Assembly (NCBI RefSeq): GCF_014203125.1 | Contig: NZ_JACHIH010000022.1 | Coordinates: forward strand, 1 to 64,000 | Reading direction: 5' to 3' | DNA: 64,000 bases | DNA from: Rhodopseudomonas rhenobacensis | GTDB taxonomy: Bacteria; Pseudomonadota; Alphaproteobacteria; Rhizobiales; Xanthobacteraceae | Program-made: the position numbers and the translations under genes | Notes under the pieces: generated by a model | What the model saw: only the letters and a program-made list of their open reading frames with translations | Told to the model about the DNA's origin: nothing | The model's database searches: none | Shown here: positions 26,584 through 35,500 of the stretch, in pieces | How positions within the stretch are numbered: position 1 is the stretch's first letter | Layout: each line of letters starts with the position of its first letter

Positions 26584-26774
26584 TAGAGGTCGCGCGCCAG
26601 CCGTCTTGCCCGGCCCAAGCACAGGCCGCGGCTGTGCACGGAGGCGCTTTTGCGCTCAGCATGCGGGGGTGTGGTGGCCTCGCCATTCATTTCCGCAAGC
26701 ACGTCTTCCGGTGCGCATAGAAGCAGCTTGCCTCGGTCGTTTCCGCGATGGTCCCTCCATGTAATATTTGTCAC
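26583..26774 (-). CDS. Short module A protein, paralogue of the C-terminal half of the protein at 39972
   Basis: The product is 63 residues from a GTG start with AAAGGAGA seven bases upstream. ITWRDHRGNDRGKLLLCAPE followed by DVLAEMNGEA aligns with LRWRDLDGNDQSKLLVTSPD followed by AVLSAVMGDGPA in the 161-residue protein at 39972. So this copy lacks the N-terminal ~100 residues of its paralogue but has a proper ribosome binding site and may be a natural short form. It is coupled to the basic protein gene that follows. Confidence 0.7.
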   Translation of the reverse strand: MTNITWRDHRGNDRGKLLLCAPEDVLAEMNGEATTPPHAERKSASVHSRGLCLGRARRLARDL

Positions 26775-26994
26775 CAGCGATCTCCTTTAAAGCGAAAATG
26801 GGAACGCTGAGAAAAGCGCAGCTCAAATGAATTCACAACAAAACGGTTTGTTATAAAGAAATTATTTCACGGAGGAAGCGCGCGTGAATACGTGCGCAAT
26901 CGCTTCAACACGGCCTTGTTCAACAAACTCTTAGTCGGAGCCGGTAACGGCTATCGCCGCGGCCTTCTGGTGGTTGCGCCGCAGCGATAAATCC

Positions 26995-27510
26995 TCAGAC
27001 CGGCTTGCAGTGCAGAAACTGCGGCACGCCCTCGGGGTTCACGCGCGCCCAATAGAGGTGCTCCTCCTTGGTGAGCATGATCGCGTCGTCGTGAGGCGGC
27101 GCTCGCAACGGGCCATAGAGGGAATACAAGGGATAGGGCAGTTGGCAGACGTGTTTCCGGAAGAGATGTAACGCCAGTTGGTCGCGGTTGATCGCTTCCT
27201 TTGGACACGAAAAGATCACGTCCTGGCCGTCGGTCAGAAACTTTGCCAAGGCGTAGCGCGCTGGCGTCGACATGCCAAAACGGCCGTCAGCGGTGATAAA
27301 TCCCGGCACATGGCGCGGGTCGCCGACACCCTGGCAGTAGTGCCCGTCTCGATACCGCGCCCGGATCAATGCCATCGCCTCCGGTCCGAAGAACGCTTCA
27401 AGATCGAGCGCGGGAGGTGGCGTTGCCGATGTACTGCCCGGCAGCGCCGCTGTGGCAGCGACGGCGACGGTGCTTTGAATCAGGGCGCGGCGAGAGAATT
27501 CCGGGGCCAT
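26995..27510 (-). CDS. Exported protein with Tat-type signal peptide
   Basis: The 171-residue protein starts MAPEFSRRALIQSTVAVAAT. The twin arginines, hydrophobic run and alanine-rich cleavage region near residue 26 are a Tat signal. The mature part (EAFFGPEAMALIRARYRDGH, HVPGFITADGRFGMST, YPLYSLYGPLRAPP) matches no family I know. Two cysteines flank the middle and a HCKPV tail ends the protein. GGAGG is eight bases before the ATG at 27510; an in-frame ATG at 27528 is less well placed. Tat export suggests a folded or cofactor-bearing periplasmic protein. Confidence 0.75.
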   Translation of the reverse strand: MAPEFSRRALIQSTVAVAATAALPGSTSATPPPALDLEAFFGPEAMALIRARYRDGHYCQGVGDPRHVPGFITADGRFGMSTPARYALAKFLTDGQDVIFSCPKEAINRDQLALHLFRKHVCQLPYPLYSLYGPLRAPPHDDAIMLTKEEHLYWARVNPEGVPQFLHCKPV

Positions 27511-28035
27511 GCGAGCATCCTCCAGCATGGCGGAGTCTGAATCATCGGAAGTGCTTGCGCAATCCTTTTCATAGACGCCGGGGAACCGCGAACCTTCTCG
27601 AAGAACGTTATCCGGCGGCCGATTCTGTGATCGTCGAGCGGCTTCGACGCGGAGGCATACTACAAATCCCGAATTCGACCAAGCGTGACCTGTCGCACCA
27701 TCTATCATCTCGCCGTGGGCAAGCGCATTCCGCATCGGCACGATCATCTGCGCGCGAAAATCCGTCTTGCTCGCCTGGATCGTCGGGCAGGAAGCGGCAT
27801 GTTGGGCGGCTGAACAGCCATCGCAGGCCGGGCGATAGACCTTACCTTCCGATTGAAGCGTGGCAGGCCCCACACTGCATTTACGAATTTTAACCAGCTA
27901 ACCCCGCGATCCGGAACGGTCCTCACCGTCATTAAGCGTTCTTCACCTTTCACCCGGTATTCTCGAAGGGATATTGGCGGGCCTGTTTGAGCGGCGCCTG
28001 CGTTTTGACAATGAAATTATTGCGCGAGCCATCTG
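27511..28035. other. Non-coding gap between divergent genes
   Basis: This 525-bp stretch contains only unconvincing open frames. A TTGACA hexamer at 28005-28010 is too close to the start at 28036 to serve as its promoter without a leaderless transcript. No hairpin series or repeat was noticed. It may hold the promoters of both flanking genes. Confidence 0.4.
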
Positions 28036-29625
28036 ATGACGACGCATTCGCTACGTCCACCGAACGTTGACGAGACCCTTTACGCCGACCTTGTCGCCAT
28101 GACGGCCAAGATGGCGCAGGAAAAGAACGTGCAGCTCACCGACACGATCGGCGCGCAGGCCGTGTGCAACGTCGCTGTTGAATCACTCGGCCCTCAGGCG
28201 CTGCAACGCGTTCGGAAAAACGATCCCGCCGCCACTATCTTGGCAGCGAAGGCGATTGATCGCGCGCTCGATCTCTGCGCCGCGACAGACGTGATGCTCC
28301 TCATGAACGCCAAGGCGGGTGTCGGCTTCGGCTATTGGAACAACGACCAGTACCGGATCGAGGCCTTTGTCGGGTGCCCGCCCGCGAACGACGAAGGACA
28401 GCGCCGCCATCGCTGGCCCGCACGGCTTGCGGATATCGTCGAGCGCTACGACGCGGCACGTTGGTCGCGCCCCATCTGCATCACACTGCCTCAAGGTCGC
28501 GCACGCACAAGCTATTTTCTCGACCGCGCGGCGCTTCAATCCGGTATCGCCGCCGCGCCTTCCTGGCCGCACCTTTGGCGTCTGATCCCGCCCGACGCCA
28601 TGATCCCCACCTCCAGGCGCGACACCGCTTATGGCCCAGTGATTGAAACGCTGAACGACGGCACGGTCATCACCAGCTACTGGTATAACGGCATGTTGCA
28701 CCGTGATCCCACAGAAGGCCCCGCCTGGCGTCTCAAAGGCGCGGGTCGCGAGCGGTCCGAATACCGCGTGGACGGGCGGCTGCATCGCCCTCATGCCGAG
28801 GGCCCCGCCGTGATCGACCGTGATGCTGCTCGCGGCATCGCCGCCGAGCATTACTATGCCGATGGCGAACTACACCGCCCAGCCAGCGAAGGCCCAGCGC
28901 AAATTGAAACCAATGCGGAAGGCGAACGCGTTCTTGAAGCCTACATCGAGCGCGGCCGGATGCATCGTGATCCCGGGGTGGGCCCTGCTCTCTATAGGCG
29001 CGATTTCGTCGCTCAGCGCTGGGAGTATTACGTCGATGGACAGCAGCACCGTCCCTCAGGCGAGGGACCCGCTGTCACCCATATCGATCTTTCCGGCCGC
29101 CTCGTTCATGAAGTCTACATGGAATATGGATTTTATCATCGCGAGGCGTCCGAGGGGCCAGCCTATTACACGCGCGACGGCGGCAAGGAGCATTGGACTT
29201 ACGCCGAGAATGGGTGGTGGCATCGCGACGAGAACGCTGGCCCGGCTTTCATTACGCGTGATGCCGCGACGGGCTGCGTGCTGCGCGACGAATATTATTT
29301 CTGCGGCAAAGCGCATCGCAGTCATGGCCCGGCTGCGATCGAGTACGCCGAGAATGGCGCGATGCTCCTCCAAAGCTGGTTTTGCGAAGGTTGGTGTCAT
29401 CGCGATCCCGTCGAGGGCGCCGCGGTTATCAGGCACGACGTCGAAGGCCGCATCATCGAGAGGCAGTACTGGATTGAAGGCATGCAGGTCCCGCCGCTCA
29501 AGCGGGTCCGCGCAGTCGTGGCGCAGGGCGACACCGTCGACACCCGCAAGGAGGCGGTAACGCGCACGATGGGCGACACCATGCGCGCCTCGCCCGTAGG
29601 TGATGGAGAGCCCGCCCATGGCTGA
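28036..29625 (+). CDS. HR-x-GPA repeat protein, long form
   Basis: The 529-residue protein has an N-terminal domain (about 1-205) of unknown fold, then about nine tandem units of ~25 residues. Each has an aromatic-rich strand, a glycine turn, HR and GPA: for example YNGMLHRDPTEGPAW, VDGRLHRPHAEGPAV, ERGRMHRDPGVGPAL, ENGWWHRDENAGPAF. The pattern resembles MORN-like beta-strand repeats and the HREDGPA repeats known from large phage proteins. A short acidic/basic tail ends it. The next gene starts inside its last codons. A repeat scaffold or binding surface is the likely role; there is no catalytic motif. Confidence 0.78.
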   Translation: MTTHSLRPPNVDETLYADLVAMTAKMAQEKNVQLTDTIGAQAVCNVAVESLGPQALQRVRKNDPAATILAAKAIDRALDLCAATDVMLLMNAKAGVGFGYWNNDQYRIEAFVGCPPANDEGQRRHRWPARLADIVERYDAARWSRPICITLPQGRARTSYFLDRAALQSGIAAAPSWPHLWRLIPPDAMIPTSRRDTAYGPVIETLNDGTVITSYWYNGMLHRDPTEGPAWRLKGAGRERSEYRVDGRLHRPHAEGPAVIDRDAARGIAAEHYYADGELHRPASEGPAQIETNAEGERVLEAYIERGRMHRDPGVGPALYRRDFVAQRWEYYVDGQQHRPSGEGPAVTHIDLSGRLVHEVYMEYGFYHREASEGPAYYTRDGGKEHWTYAENGWWHRDENAGPAFITRDAATGCVLRDEYYFCGKAHRSHGPAAIEYAENGAMLLQSWFCEGWCHRDPVEGAAVIRHDVEGRIIERQYWIEGMQVPPLKRVRAVVAQGDTVDTRKEAVTRTMGDTMRASPVGDGEPAHG

Positions 29626-30760
29626 AACGCCGCAGGCATATTCTTCCGGTACTGTCCCGCGGGGCGTTTTGGCAGGCGCGCCGCCCGTGGAAAAATATAC
29701 CCAATCGCAGGTCGCCGAGGCTCTGATGAGCATCGCGAGCAGCATTCTTCGTAAGGACGTCGATCGGACGACAGCACTAAACATGGCTGGCGTCCTATCG
29801 GTTTATGTCAACAATCCCGCCAACAAGGACTTTGCGCCGGGAGGCAATCTCACGGGCAATAGCGCGTTCACGGCTCTGGTCACGGAGAAGGTGCCGCTGC
29901 TTGCCTTGGCGGAGAAAGACCCGGCAGCGGCCATGGCCGCCGCAAAGGCCGAGCTAGCACGGGCGAATGTTTCCGGCGCGCCGCTGTCGGAGGCAACGCG
30001 TGCGGCACTGGGGCTTAGCCGCATCGCGGATGGAAGGGGAAATGCGAATGGGACAGGCGGCTCGGGCGAACGCGTATCGTCCGCCGGTTATACGCGCGAG
30101 CTTTCAGGAACAGCCTACACCGAGAAGATTGGCGTTTCAGCACGCGACGTGGAAGGCCTTGAGAAGCGCTTCGGCCATGACGCCGTGGCGCTCGCCACGC
30201 AGCAGATTCAGGATATGGGTCTGCGCGGTCGCCAGAACCTTGCTTACGCCGCCGAGTTCAAGGACGTGGCGGGTGCATTGCACGACGGCGACATTGCGCG
30301 CGCCCGGAGCATCGCGGCGCAGGAACCCGATCCACAGAAGAAACAGCGCGCCGAGCAATTCATCAAGAATTGGGAAGAAGCGCAGGCGAAACGGATTGAT
30401 AGCGCAACGAAGGGCATGCCGAAAGCCGAGGCCGATGAGTTCAAGAAGGTCTATCGCGAACACGAAAACCATCCGGCAAATCCGGAGATTCAAAAGAAGT
30501 TCGACGCGATGAAGGAGAAGTACAAGGACAATCCGAAAATCATGCGTGAGCTAACGCGTCATGACCATGACGAAGCGCAGGTGACAGCAATCAAGAACAA
30601 TAAGAGCTCTGAGAGTACAGCGCCGCAAGATCGGAATACGCATGAGAAGCAGGAAAATGCCAAGACTGCTGCACGCGTTGAGGACAAGTCGAAGATTGCC
30701 GCGGCAACGCAGGCGCAGGTGCAGAAGAAGAAAGCGGCTGCCTTAGCGGCGCTGGACTAG
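29618..30760 (+). CDS. 380-residue hydrophilic protein coupled to the repeat protein
   Basis: The ATG at 29618 overlaps the end of the preceding gene by eight bases and follows GGAGAG, so the two are co-translated. The middle (RDVEGLEKRFGHDAVALATQ) resembles nothing I recognise. The C-terminal half is lysine/glutamate-rich and probably a long helix or coiled coil (KKQRAEQFIKNWEEAQAKRI). There is no signal peptide or membrane segment. It may be a partner of the repeat protein, which is inference from gene order. Confidence 0.72.
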   Translation: MAETPQAYSSGTVPRGVLAGAPPVEKYTQSQVAEALMSIASSILRKDVDRTTALNMAGVLSVYVNNPANKDFAPGGNLTGNSAFTALVTEKVPLLALAEKDPAAAMAAAKAELARANVSGAPLSEATRAALGLSRIADGRGNANGTGGSGERVSSAGYTRELSGTAYTEKIGVSARDVEGLEKRFGHDAVALATQQIQDMGLRGRQNLAYAAEFKDVAGALHDGDIARARSIAAQEPDPQKKQRAEQFIKNWEEAQAKRIDSATKGMPKAEADEFKKVYREHENHPANPEIQKKFDAMKEKYKDNPKIMRELTRHDHDEAQVTAIKNNKSSESTAPQDRNTHEKQENAKTAARVEDKSKIAAATQAQVQKKKAAALAALD

Positions 30761-30768
30761 TGATATGC

Positions 30769-31281
30769 TTAAGCGCGGTCGCACTGCGCGATACGAGCCT
30801 TGAAGGCCTCTTTCATGGCGGGCGAGAGCGGTCCCTTGGCCTTCGCGGCGTTTATTTCCTGTGTAACCGCGTCCATGCACTTGCCTGCGCTAGCATCGCC
30901 TTGGATTTGACGATCCAACACCTGCTCTTGCTTCTTCAACCCTAGCCCTTTGAGCTGCTCGCGAAGAAGCGTGTTCCGTTGTTCGAGTGCCTCAACAAGC
31001 GGAAACATGTCCCCTTCCTTTTTCAGCGGCACATCCACGAAAGCGTTTTTAATTCCCAATTGTTTTCCAAGCATCTCATTTACCTGGACAAGACACATTG
31101 CCTTCGTGCCGAGACCGACATTTTCGCCCTTTTGAATTTTATCGTGGGTGAATTGGGTGCAGTCGGTGTTTGCGGTGATTTCCTGCGCGGCGCTCGTGCG
31201 GGGCGCAAACGAGAGGCCGACCATCGCAGCGGCGGTGAGCGCGAAGGCAGTCTTACGGAAAGATGATGGTCTGTAGAGCAT
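30769..31281 (-). CDS. Exported 170-residue protein with Sec signal peptide
   Basis: The N-terminus (MLYRPSSFRKTAFALTAAAM, then VGLSFAPRTSAAQE) is a Sec signal peptide with probable cleavage near residue 32. The mature protein has four cysteines (DCTQF, AMCLVQV, GKCMDAV, AQCDRA), enough for two disulfides, and mostly helical sequence including LREQLKGLGLKKQEQ. The family is not recognised. The cysteines and export suggest a periplasmic role. It is convergent with the preceding gene, with only 8 bp between their stops. Confidence 0.75.
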   Translation of the reverse strand: MLYRPSSFRKTAFALTAAAMVGLSFAPRTSAAQEITANTDCTQFTHDKIQKGENVGLGTKAMCLVQVNEMLGKQLGIKNAFVDVPLKKEGDMFPLVEALEQRNTLLREQLKGLGLKKQEQVLDRQIQGDASAGKCMDAVTQEINAAKAKGPLSPAMKEAFKARIAQCDRA

Positions 31282-31424
31282 GGTTTAGTCCGTGTTTTTA
31301 TATAACACAAAACTGGCTAGGCGGGTTTAGTTACTTTACTTTCACTGCAACACTCTGGCCCATAACGTTGCACTCCTGCATTTTTTGCTGTAAAAGCGGG
31401 GGTGCGCAGGGTTAACTTTGCCGG

Positions 31425-32162
31425 ATGACCAGCGACGCTCTGCCAGAAGTCTTTGAATCTTCTTCCCGATCGCCCTGTAACAATCTGGGCCAGAAGGTTT
31501 CATGCAAAGCGAAGGCGGCGCGATGGGCCTCCAGCGAGGCCGCGCTCTACGATCCAAAGGGTGAGCGGAAATATCTCAACCGCGATGAGCGCGCCCGTGT
31601 CCTCAACGTCATGGACACGCTCGATCCCGCCAAATCGCTGTTCGCTCTCGTGCTGGCATGGACGGGAGCCCGTGTGAGTGAAGTGCTCGCGCTCACCCCG
31701 GCATCTTTCCAGCTCGACAGCAGCGTGGTGACGATCGTCACGCTCAAGCGGCGCAAGCCGAGTATTCGTGAAGTGCCCATCCCGCCCAGCCTCATGGCGA
31801 AGCTGGAACGCGTCTTCGCGCTCCGGCGCATGCAGCAATCGGGCGTGGTCGTGCAACGGCTTTGGCCATGGTGCCGCGTGACGGCATGGCGGCTGATCAA
31901 GAAGGTGATGGCGCTGGCGCAGGTGACCGGGCGCGGTGCGTGCCCGCGCGGCCTGCGCCACGGGTTCGGTGTCGGCACGCTTCAGTCCGGCGTGCCGTTG
32001 AATCTCATCCAGCGCTGGCTCGGGCACGCGCGCCTGACAACCACCGCCATCTATGCCGCCGCGTGCGGGCCAGAGGAGTTAGCCTTCGCCCGTCAGTTCT
32101 GGCGCAGTATTCCAGCATCCAAGCCGGCACCACCAACCCTGCGGCCTCAGCCATGCGCATGA
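31425..32162 (+). CDS. Short tyrosine-recombinase-like protein
   Basis: The 245-residue protein carries the catalytic half of phage-type integrases without a full arm-binding domain. ALVLAWTGARVSEVLAL holds the first catalytic arginine. RGLRHGFGVGTLQSG contains the second arginine, with arginine where XerC/D have the first histidine of HxxR. WLGHARLTTTAIYA contains the last histidine and the tyrosine nucleophile. Such stand-alone proteins occur in conjugative elements and may resolve dimers. An XRE regulator gene overlaps its 3' end. It is unlikely to be the element's integrase given the serine recombinase at the tRNA. Confidence 0.82.
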   Translation: MTSDALPEVFESSSRSPCNNLGQKVSCKAKAARWASSEAALYDPKGERKYLNRDERARVLNVMDTLDPAKSLFALVLAWTGARVSEVLALTPASFQLDSSVVTIVTLKRRKPSIREVPIPPSLMAKLERVFALRRMQQSGVVVQRLWPWCRVTAWRLIKKVMALAQVTGRGACPRGLRHGFGVGTLQSGVPLNLIQRWLGHARLTTTAIYAAACGPEELAFARQFWRSIPASKPAPPTLRPQPCA

Positions 32163-32416
32163 TGCGCAAAGCCTCACCCGTCGATCTCGTCATCGGCGCG
32201 AATATTCAGTTTCACCGGCTGAGGCGCCGGTTGTCGCGGCAGGCTCTTGGCCAAGCGGTTGGAACGAGCGCCCAGCAGATCGAAAAATACGAGATCGGCA
32301 AGAACCGCGTCTCGGCCAGCCGTCTGTATGATATCGCGCAAGTGCTCGGCCTGACCTTCGACATGTTCTTTCAGGCTCCCGCGCTCAATGCACGGCGGGC
32401 CCGGTCGTCTACTTAA
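32153..32416 (+). CDS. XRE-family helix-turn-helix regulator
   Basis: The product is 87 residues, consisting of a lambda-Cro type helix-turn-helix: ANIQFHRLRRRLSRQALGQ, VGTSAQQIEKYEIGKNRVS and ASRLYDIAQVLGL. Three in-frame ATGs (32153, 32159, 32162) overlap the recombinase stop codon; any may be used. Such proteins repress island operons or form antitoxin-like switches. The gene is last in a two-gene unit with the recombinase-like protein. Confidence 0.85.
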   Translation: MRMMRKASPVDLVIGANIQFHRLRRRLSRQALGQAVGTSAQQIEKYEIGKNRVSASRLYDIAQVLGLTFDMFFQAPALNARRARSST

Positions 32417-32534
32417 ATTCACCCCCCTCGGCCAAGGCGCCTTCCCGGTGGCCGCCGGGTGACGGACGAAGCGTGCTCGTGGGCTATGCCGGGTACGGGG
32501 CGGTTGCGGTTAACTACCGCAAATATAACAAGCT

Positions 32535-35500
32535 TTGCGGGGGATCATTCCAGTTGAACAACCCTCCAAAATCCGCGACCATCGTGGCGGCTGGGAACTT
32601 CTTCTTGGATCGCCTTTGACCATCACTGACGACGATACTGCCCAAGATCGCTTGGCGGCACAGCGGCTTACGGGCCTCCTCGACTATGTCGAGGCGCTCG
32701 TTAAGCTCGACGAGCGCGTCGCCACGAGGCTATCGCAGCACAAATTGGCCGACGGCTCGCAATTCATACTCCACCAACACGAACTCGCCGGCCTGCCGGG
32801 CATCAAGAGCGACTTTGCCGACAACGATGGGCCGATCTGGCTGCGCGTTCAGCGGCTCCAGCGCTCCACGCCGCCCGAAGTCGGACAAGACTGCGCCGAA
32901 TGGATCGATATTTCCAACGATCCCACCCGAGCGCCGGAAATCCGCGAAACCGTGCATCACCGGCTTCCCGAAGCGGAGCAGCAGCGTCTTGTGGCGGAAG
33001 GCAAGGCGCGCGCGGAGGACTGCATCCGCTCGCTGAAGATCGCCAAGTCCGATCCACAGCACGAGATTTTTTTTGATGTGATGTTACGGCTCGAAGACCG
33101 GCCGGAGTTACGGGCGACGCTGGAATCCTATTGCGCAGGGCCGTGGGCGCGCTGGTCCGAACAGGAGAAGCCGCGGCGGCGCTCGATCGCCATTTACCAG
33201 CGTCTCTTTGAAATCGCGCAGCGTTTGCTCCAATCCGGGGGAGCGGAGTCGACCGAACTTGTCTGGGGCATCGGGCTATCCCGCTGGAACCGGGCGGGTG
33301 AGCTTATCGACCTGCCGATGATCGAATGCGGCGTCGAAATTGAGATCGCCGAGACCGGCAACGCGGAAATCACAGTGCGGCCGCGCAGCGGGGTATCCCG
33401 CGTCGAACTCCGGCCTTTCGAAAAGCTCGCGGGCCCGCGATTTGTGCTCGCAGAAGACGCCGCACGGCGTTGTATCCGCTTGCTTGAAGGCCCGGATAGC
33501 GAGGGCATTTCCCCGTTCCGGCAGGAGAGCTTTGAGCCGATCTTGAAGACCTGCGGCAACCAGCTTGATCCGGAAGGCCGTTACCTTCCCGACCACAAGT
33601 CGCTCCCGGCGGCCGATCCCGTCCCGGAAGCCGAAGGAGAATTCCTTAACGTCAGTGACCGCTACGTCCTCTATGCCCGCAGACGTTCCAGCAACTCAGT
33701 TCTCCGCGACATCGATCAGTTGAAGGACGCGGTTGCCGCTGAAGGGGAGGAGCCCGCCAAGATAGAAGGCTCGACCCGGACGCTCGTCCTGGGCCCGTCG
33801 GACGGCATCGATGACACGTTCGCACCGCTCGGCGACCGGCTCGGCGCTGCCGATGGGCTGCCGGTCGATAGCGACGAGGAGCCGGTGGATGCCGATCACG
33901 GCGATCTCTTCTTCCCCAAGGCCTTCAACGACGAGCAGGTCGAGATCATCCGCCGCCTGGAAAAGTCCGAAGGCCTTGTGGTGCAGGGGCCACCCGGCAC
34001 CGGAAAAACGCATACCATCGCCAATATCATCAGCCACATGCTTGCGACCGGACGCCGCGTGCTGGTGGTCTCCCACGGCGAGACCGCGCTGCGCGTCATT
34101 CAGGAGCAGCTTCCGGAAGGTGTGCGCGATCTTGCGATCAGCGTCACGACATCCGAACGTGAGGGTCTAAAGCAGGTCGAGAAGGCGATCGGGCTCATGC
34201 TCGGGATCGTCAACACGATCGACACGAACCGCAGCCGTCAGGTCAAACTAATCCGCGATCTTGAATCCGGTATCGCCGCCAACCGGAAACGGCTCGCCGA
34301 GATTGATGAGCAACTCGCCGCGCTCGCCGCACCGCACATGTCTTCCGTGCCGGGCTCCAAGCAGTCCCCTTATGAGGCCGCCAAGCGCCTCGTGGAAAAC
34401 CGCGACCGTCATGCGTGGTTCACGGACCGGCCCAGCCGGCCGCCTAGCGATGGGGGTGTGAGCCGCGCCGACATGGACGCGCTTTTCGGCGCGCGCAAGT
34501 CCGTCAAGGATTGTCTTAAGTACCTTGGCGAACGCTTGCCCAGTCCTGCCAATCTGCCTGATCCCGAGACCGTGCGCGGCTGGCACCAGGACCTGATCGC
34601 GGCCAAAGACCTCACGGCGGACACGGAAGCGCTGGAACCCCTGACCCGGCGCGCGATTGCGAAACTCGGCCTTGAGGGGGCTGATAAGCTTGCAAGCGGC
34701 CTCAAGGGCCTCGCCTCCCGGATGGAGGCGCTCAAGCGCCACGCATGGGCATGGGAGTTGGCGGAAGATCTCAGGGCCGATGCCGCGGCGGCGCATCGCC
34801 TTGACCCGCTCGCACGGTCATTTCTTGCCGATGCGCAAGACTTGATTGCGCGGCGCGCGGCTTTTCTCGCGCGGCCGGTTGAGCTGCCGAAGGAATTGCC
34901 ACCGGAAAAGCAGCTCGCGCAAATTCTGGATACCCTCATTGCAGGCAAGAACCCGTTCGGGATGTTGGCATTCGCAACGAAAGCCCATCAGCCTACCTTT
35001 GAGGCCATCCGGGTGGCGGGGGTCAGGGCGGCCGTGCCGCATGATTGGCAGCATGTGCGCGTGTTTATTGGCTTCTGCACCGAGGTGGAGAGCCTTTCGG
35101 CACGCTGGGATGCCTTGCGCCCCGAATTGTCGGCTCCCGCCGAGATCACGTTCGGGCTTCCGGCCCTTTCATCGCTCGCGCATCTCGCCGATACGCTGAA
35201 CGCAGCACTTATTGCCGTCCCAACGGAACTCAAGAATCTCTCACGGCAACTCGCGGTAGCGCTCGCCAACGACGCGGAAGCGAACGCGGTCCTGCAACAC
35301 CCCGCGGCGATCACTTCGTTTGCGGATGGCTTATCGCGGCACGTATCCTCGGTGCGGCTTTCCGCCGTGACCCGGAACGTCGCGGAAACGGCTGCGCAGT
35401 TTGACGACAGCGGAAGCGACATTGCCGGCTACGCCAAACAAATTCTCAACGAATTGATTGGAACGCCTACACTCGACGCCGGGCAACTGACGCAGGTCTG

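Noticed and set aside
26837-26852. AACAAAACGGTTTGTT near-palindrome upstream of the module A gene at 26774
   Set aside because: One mismatch pair and an AT-rich context make chance likely; no second copy was noticed.
26894-26935. Possible 16-residue leader peptide with GGAGG and a GTG start
   Set aside because: No following attenuator-type hairpin with a T-run and no downstream gene on that strand that it could regulate.
27744-27953. 69-codon minus-strand frame in the 27.5-28.0 kb gap
   Set aside because: No ribosome binding site, biased arginine-rich composition, and no coupling to any neighbour.
28005-28010. TTGACA as a promoter -35 of the repeat-protein gene
   Set aside because: It lies only 26 bp before the start codon and no -10 element fits between them.
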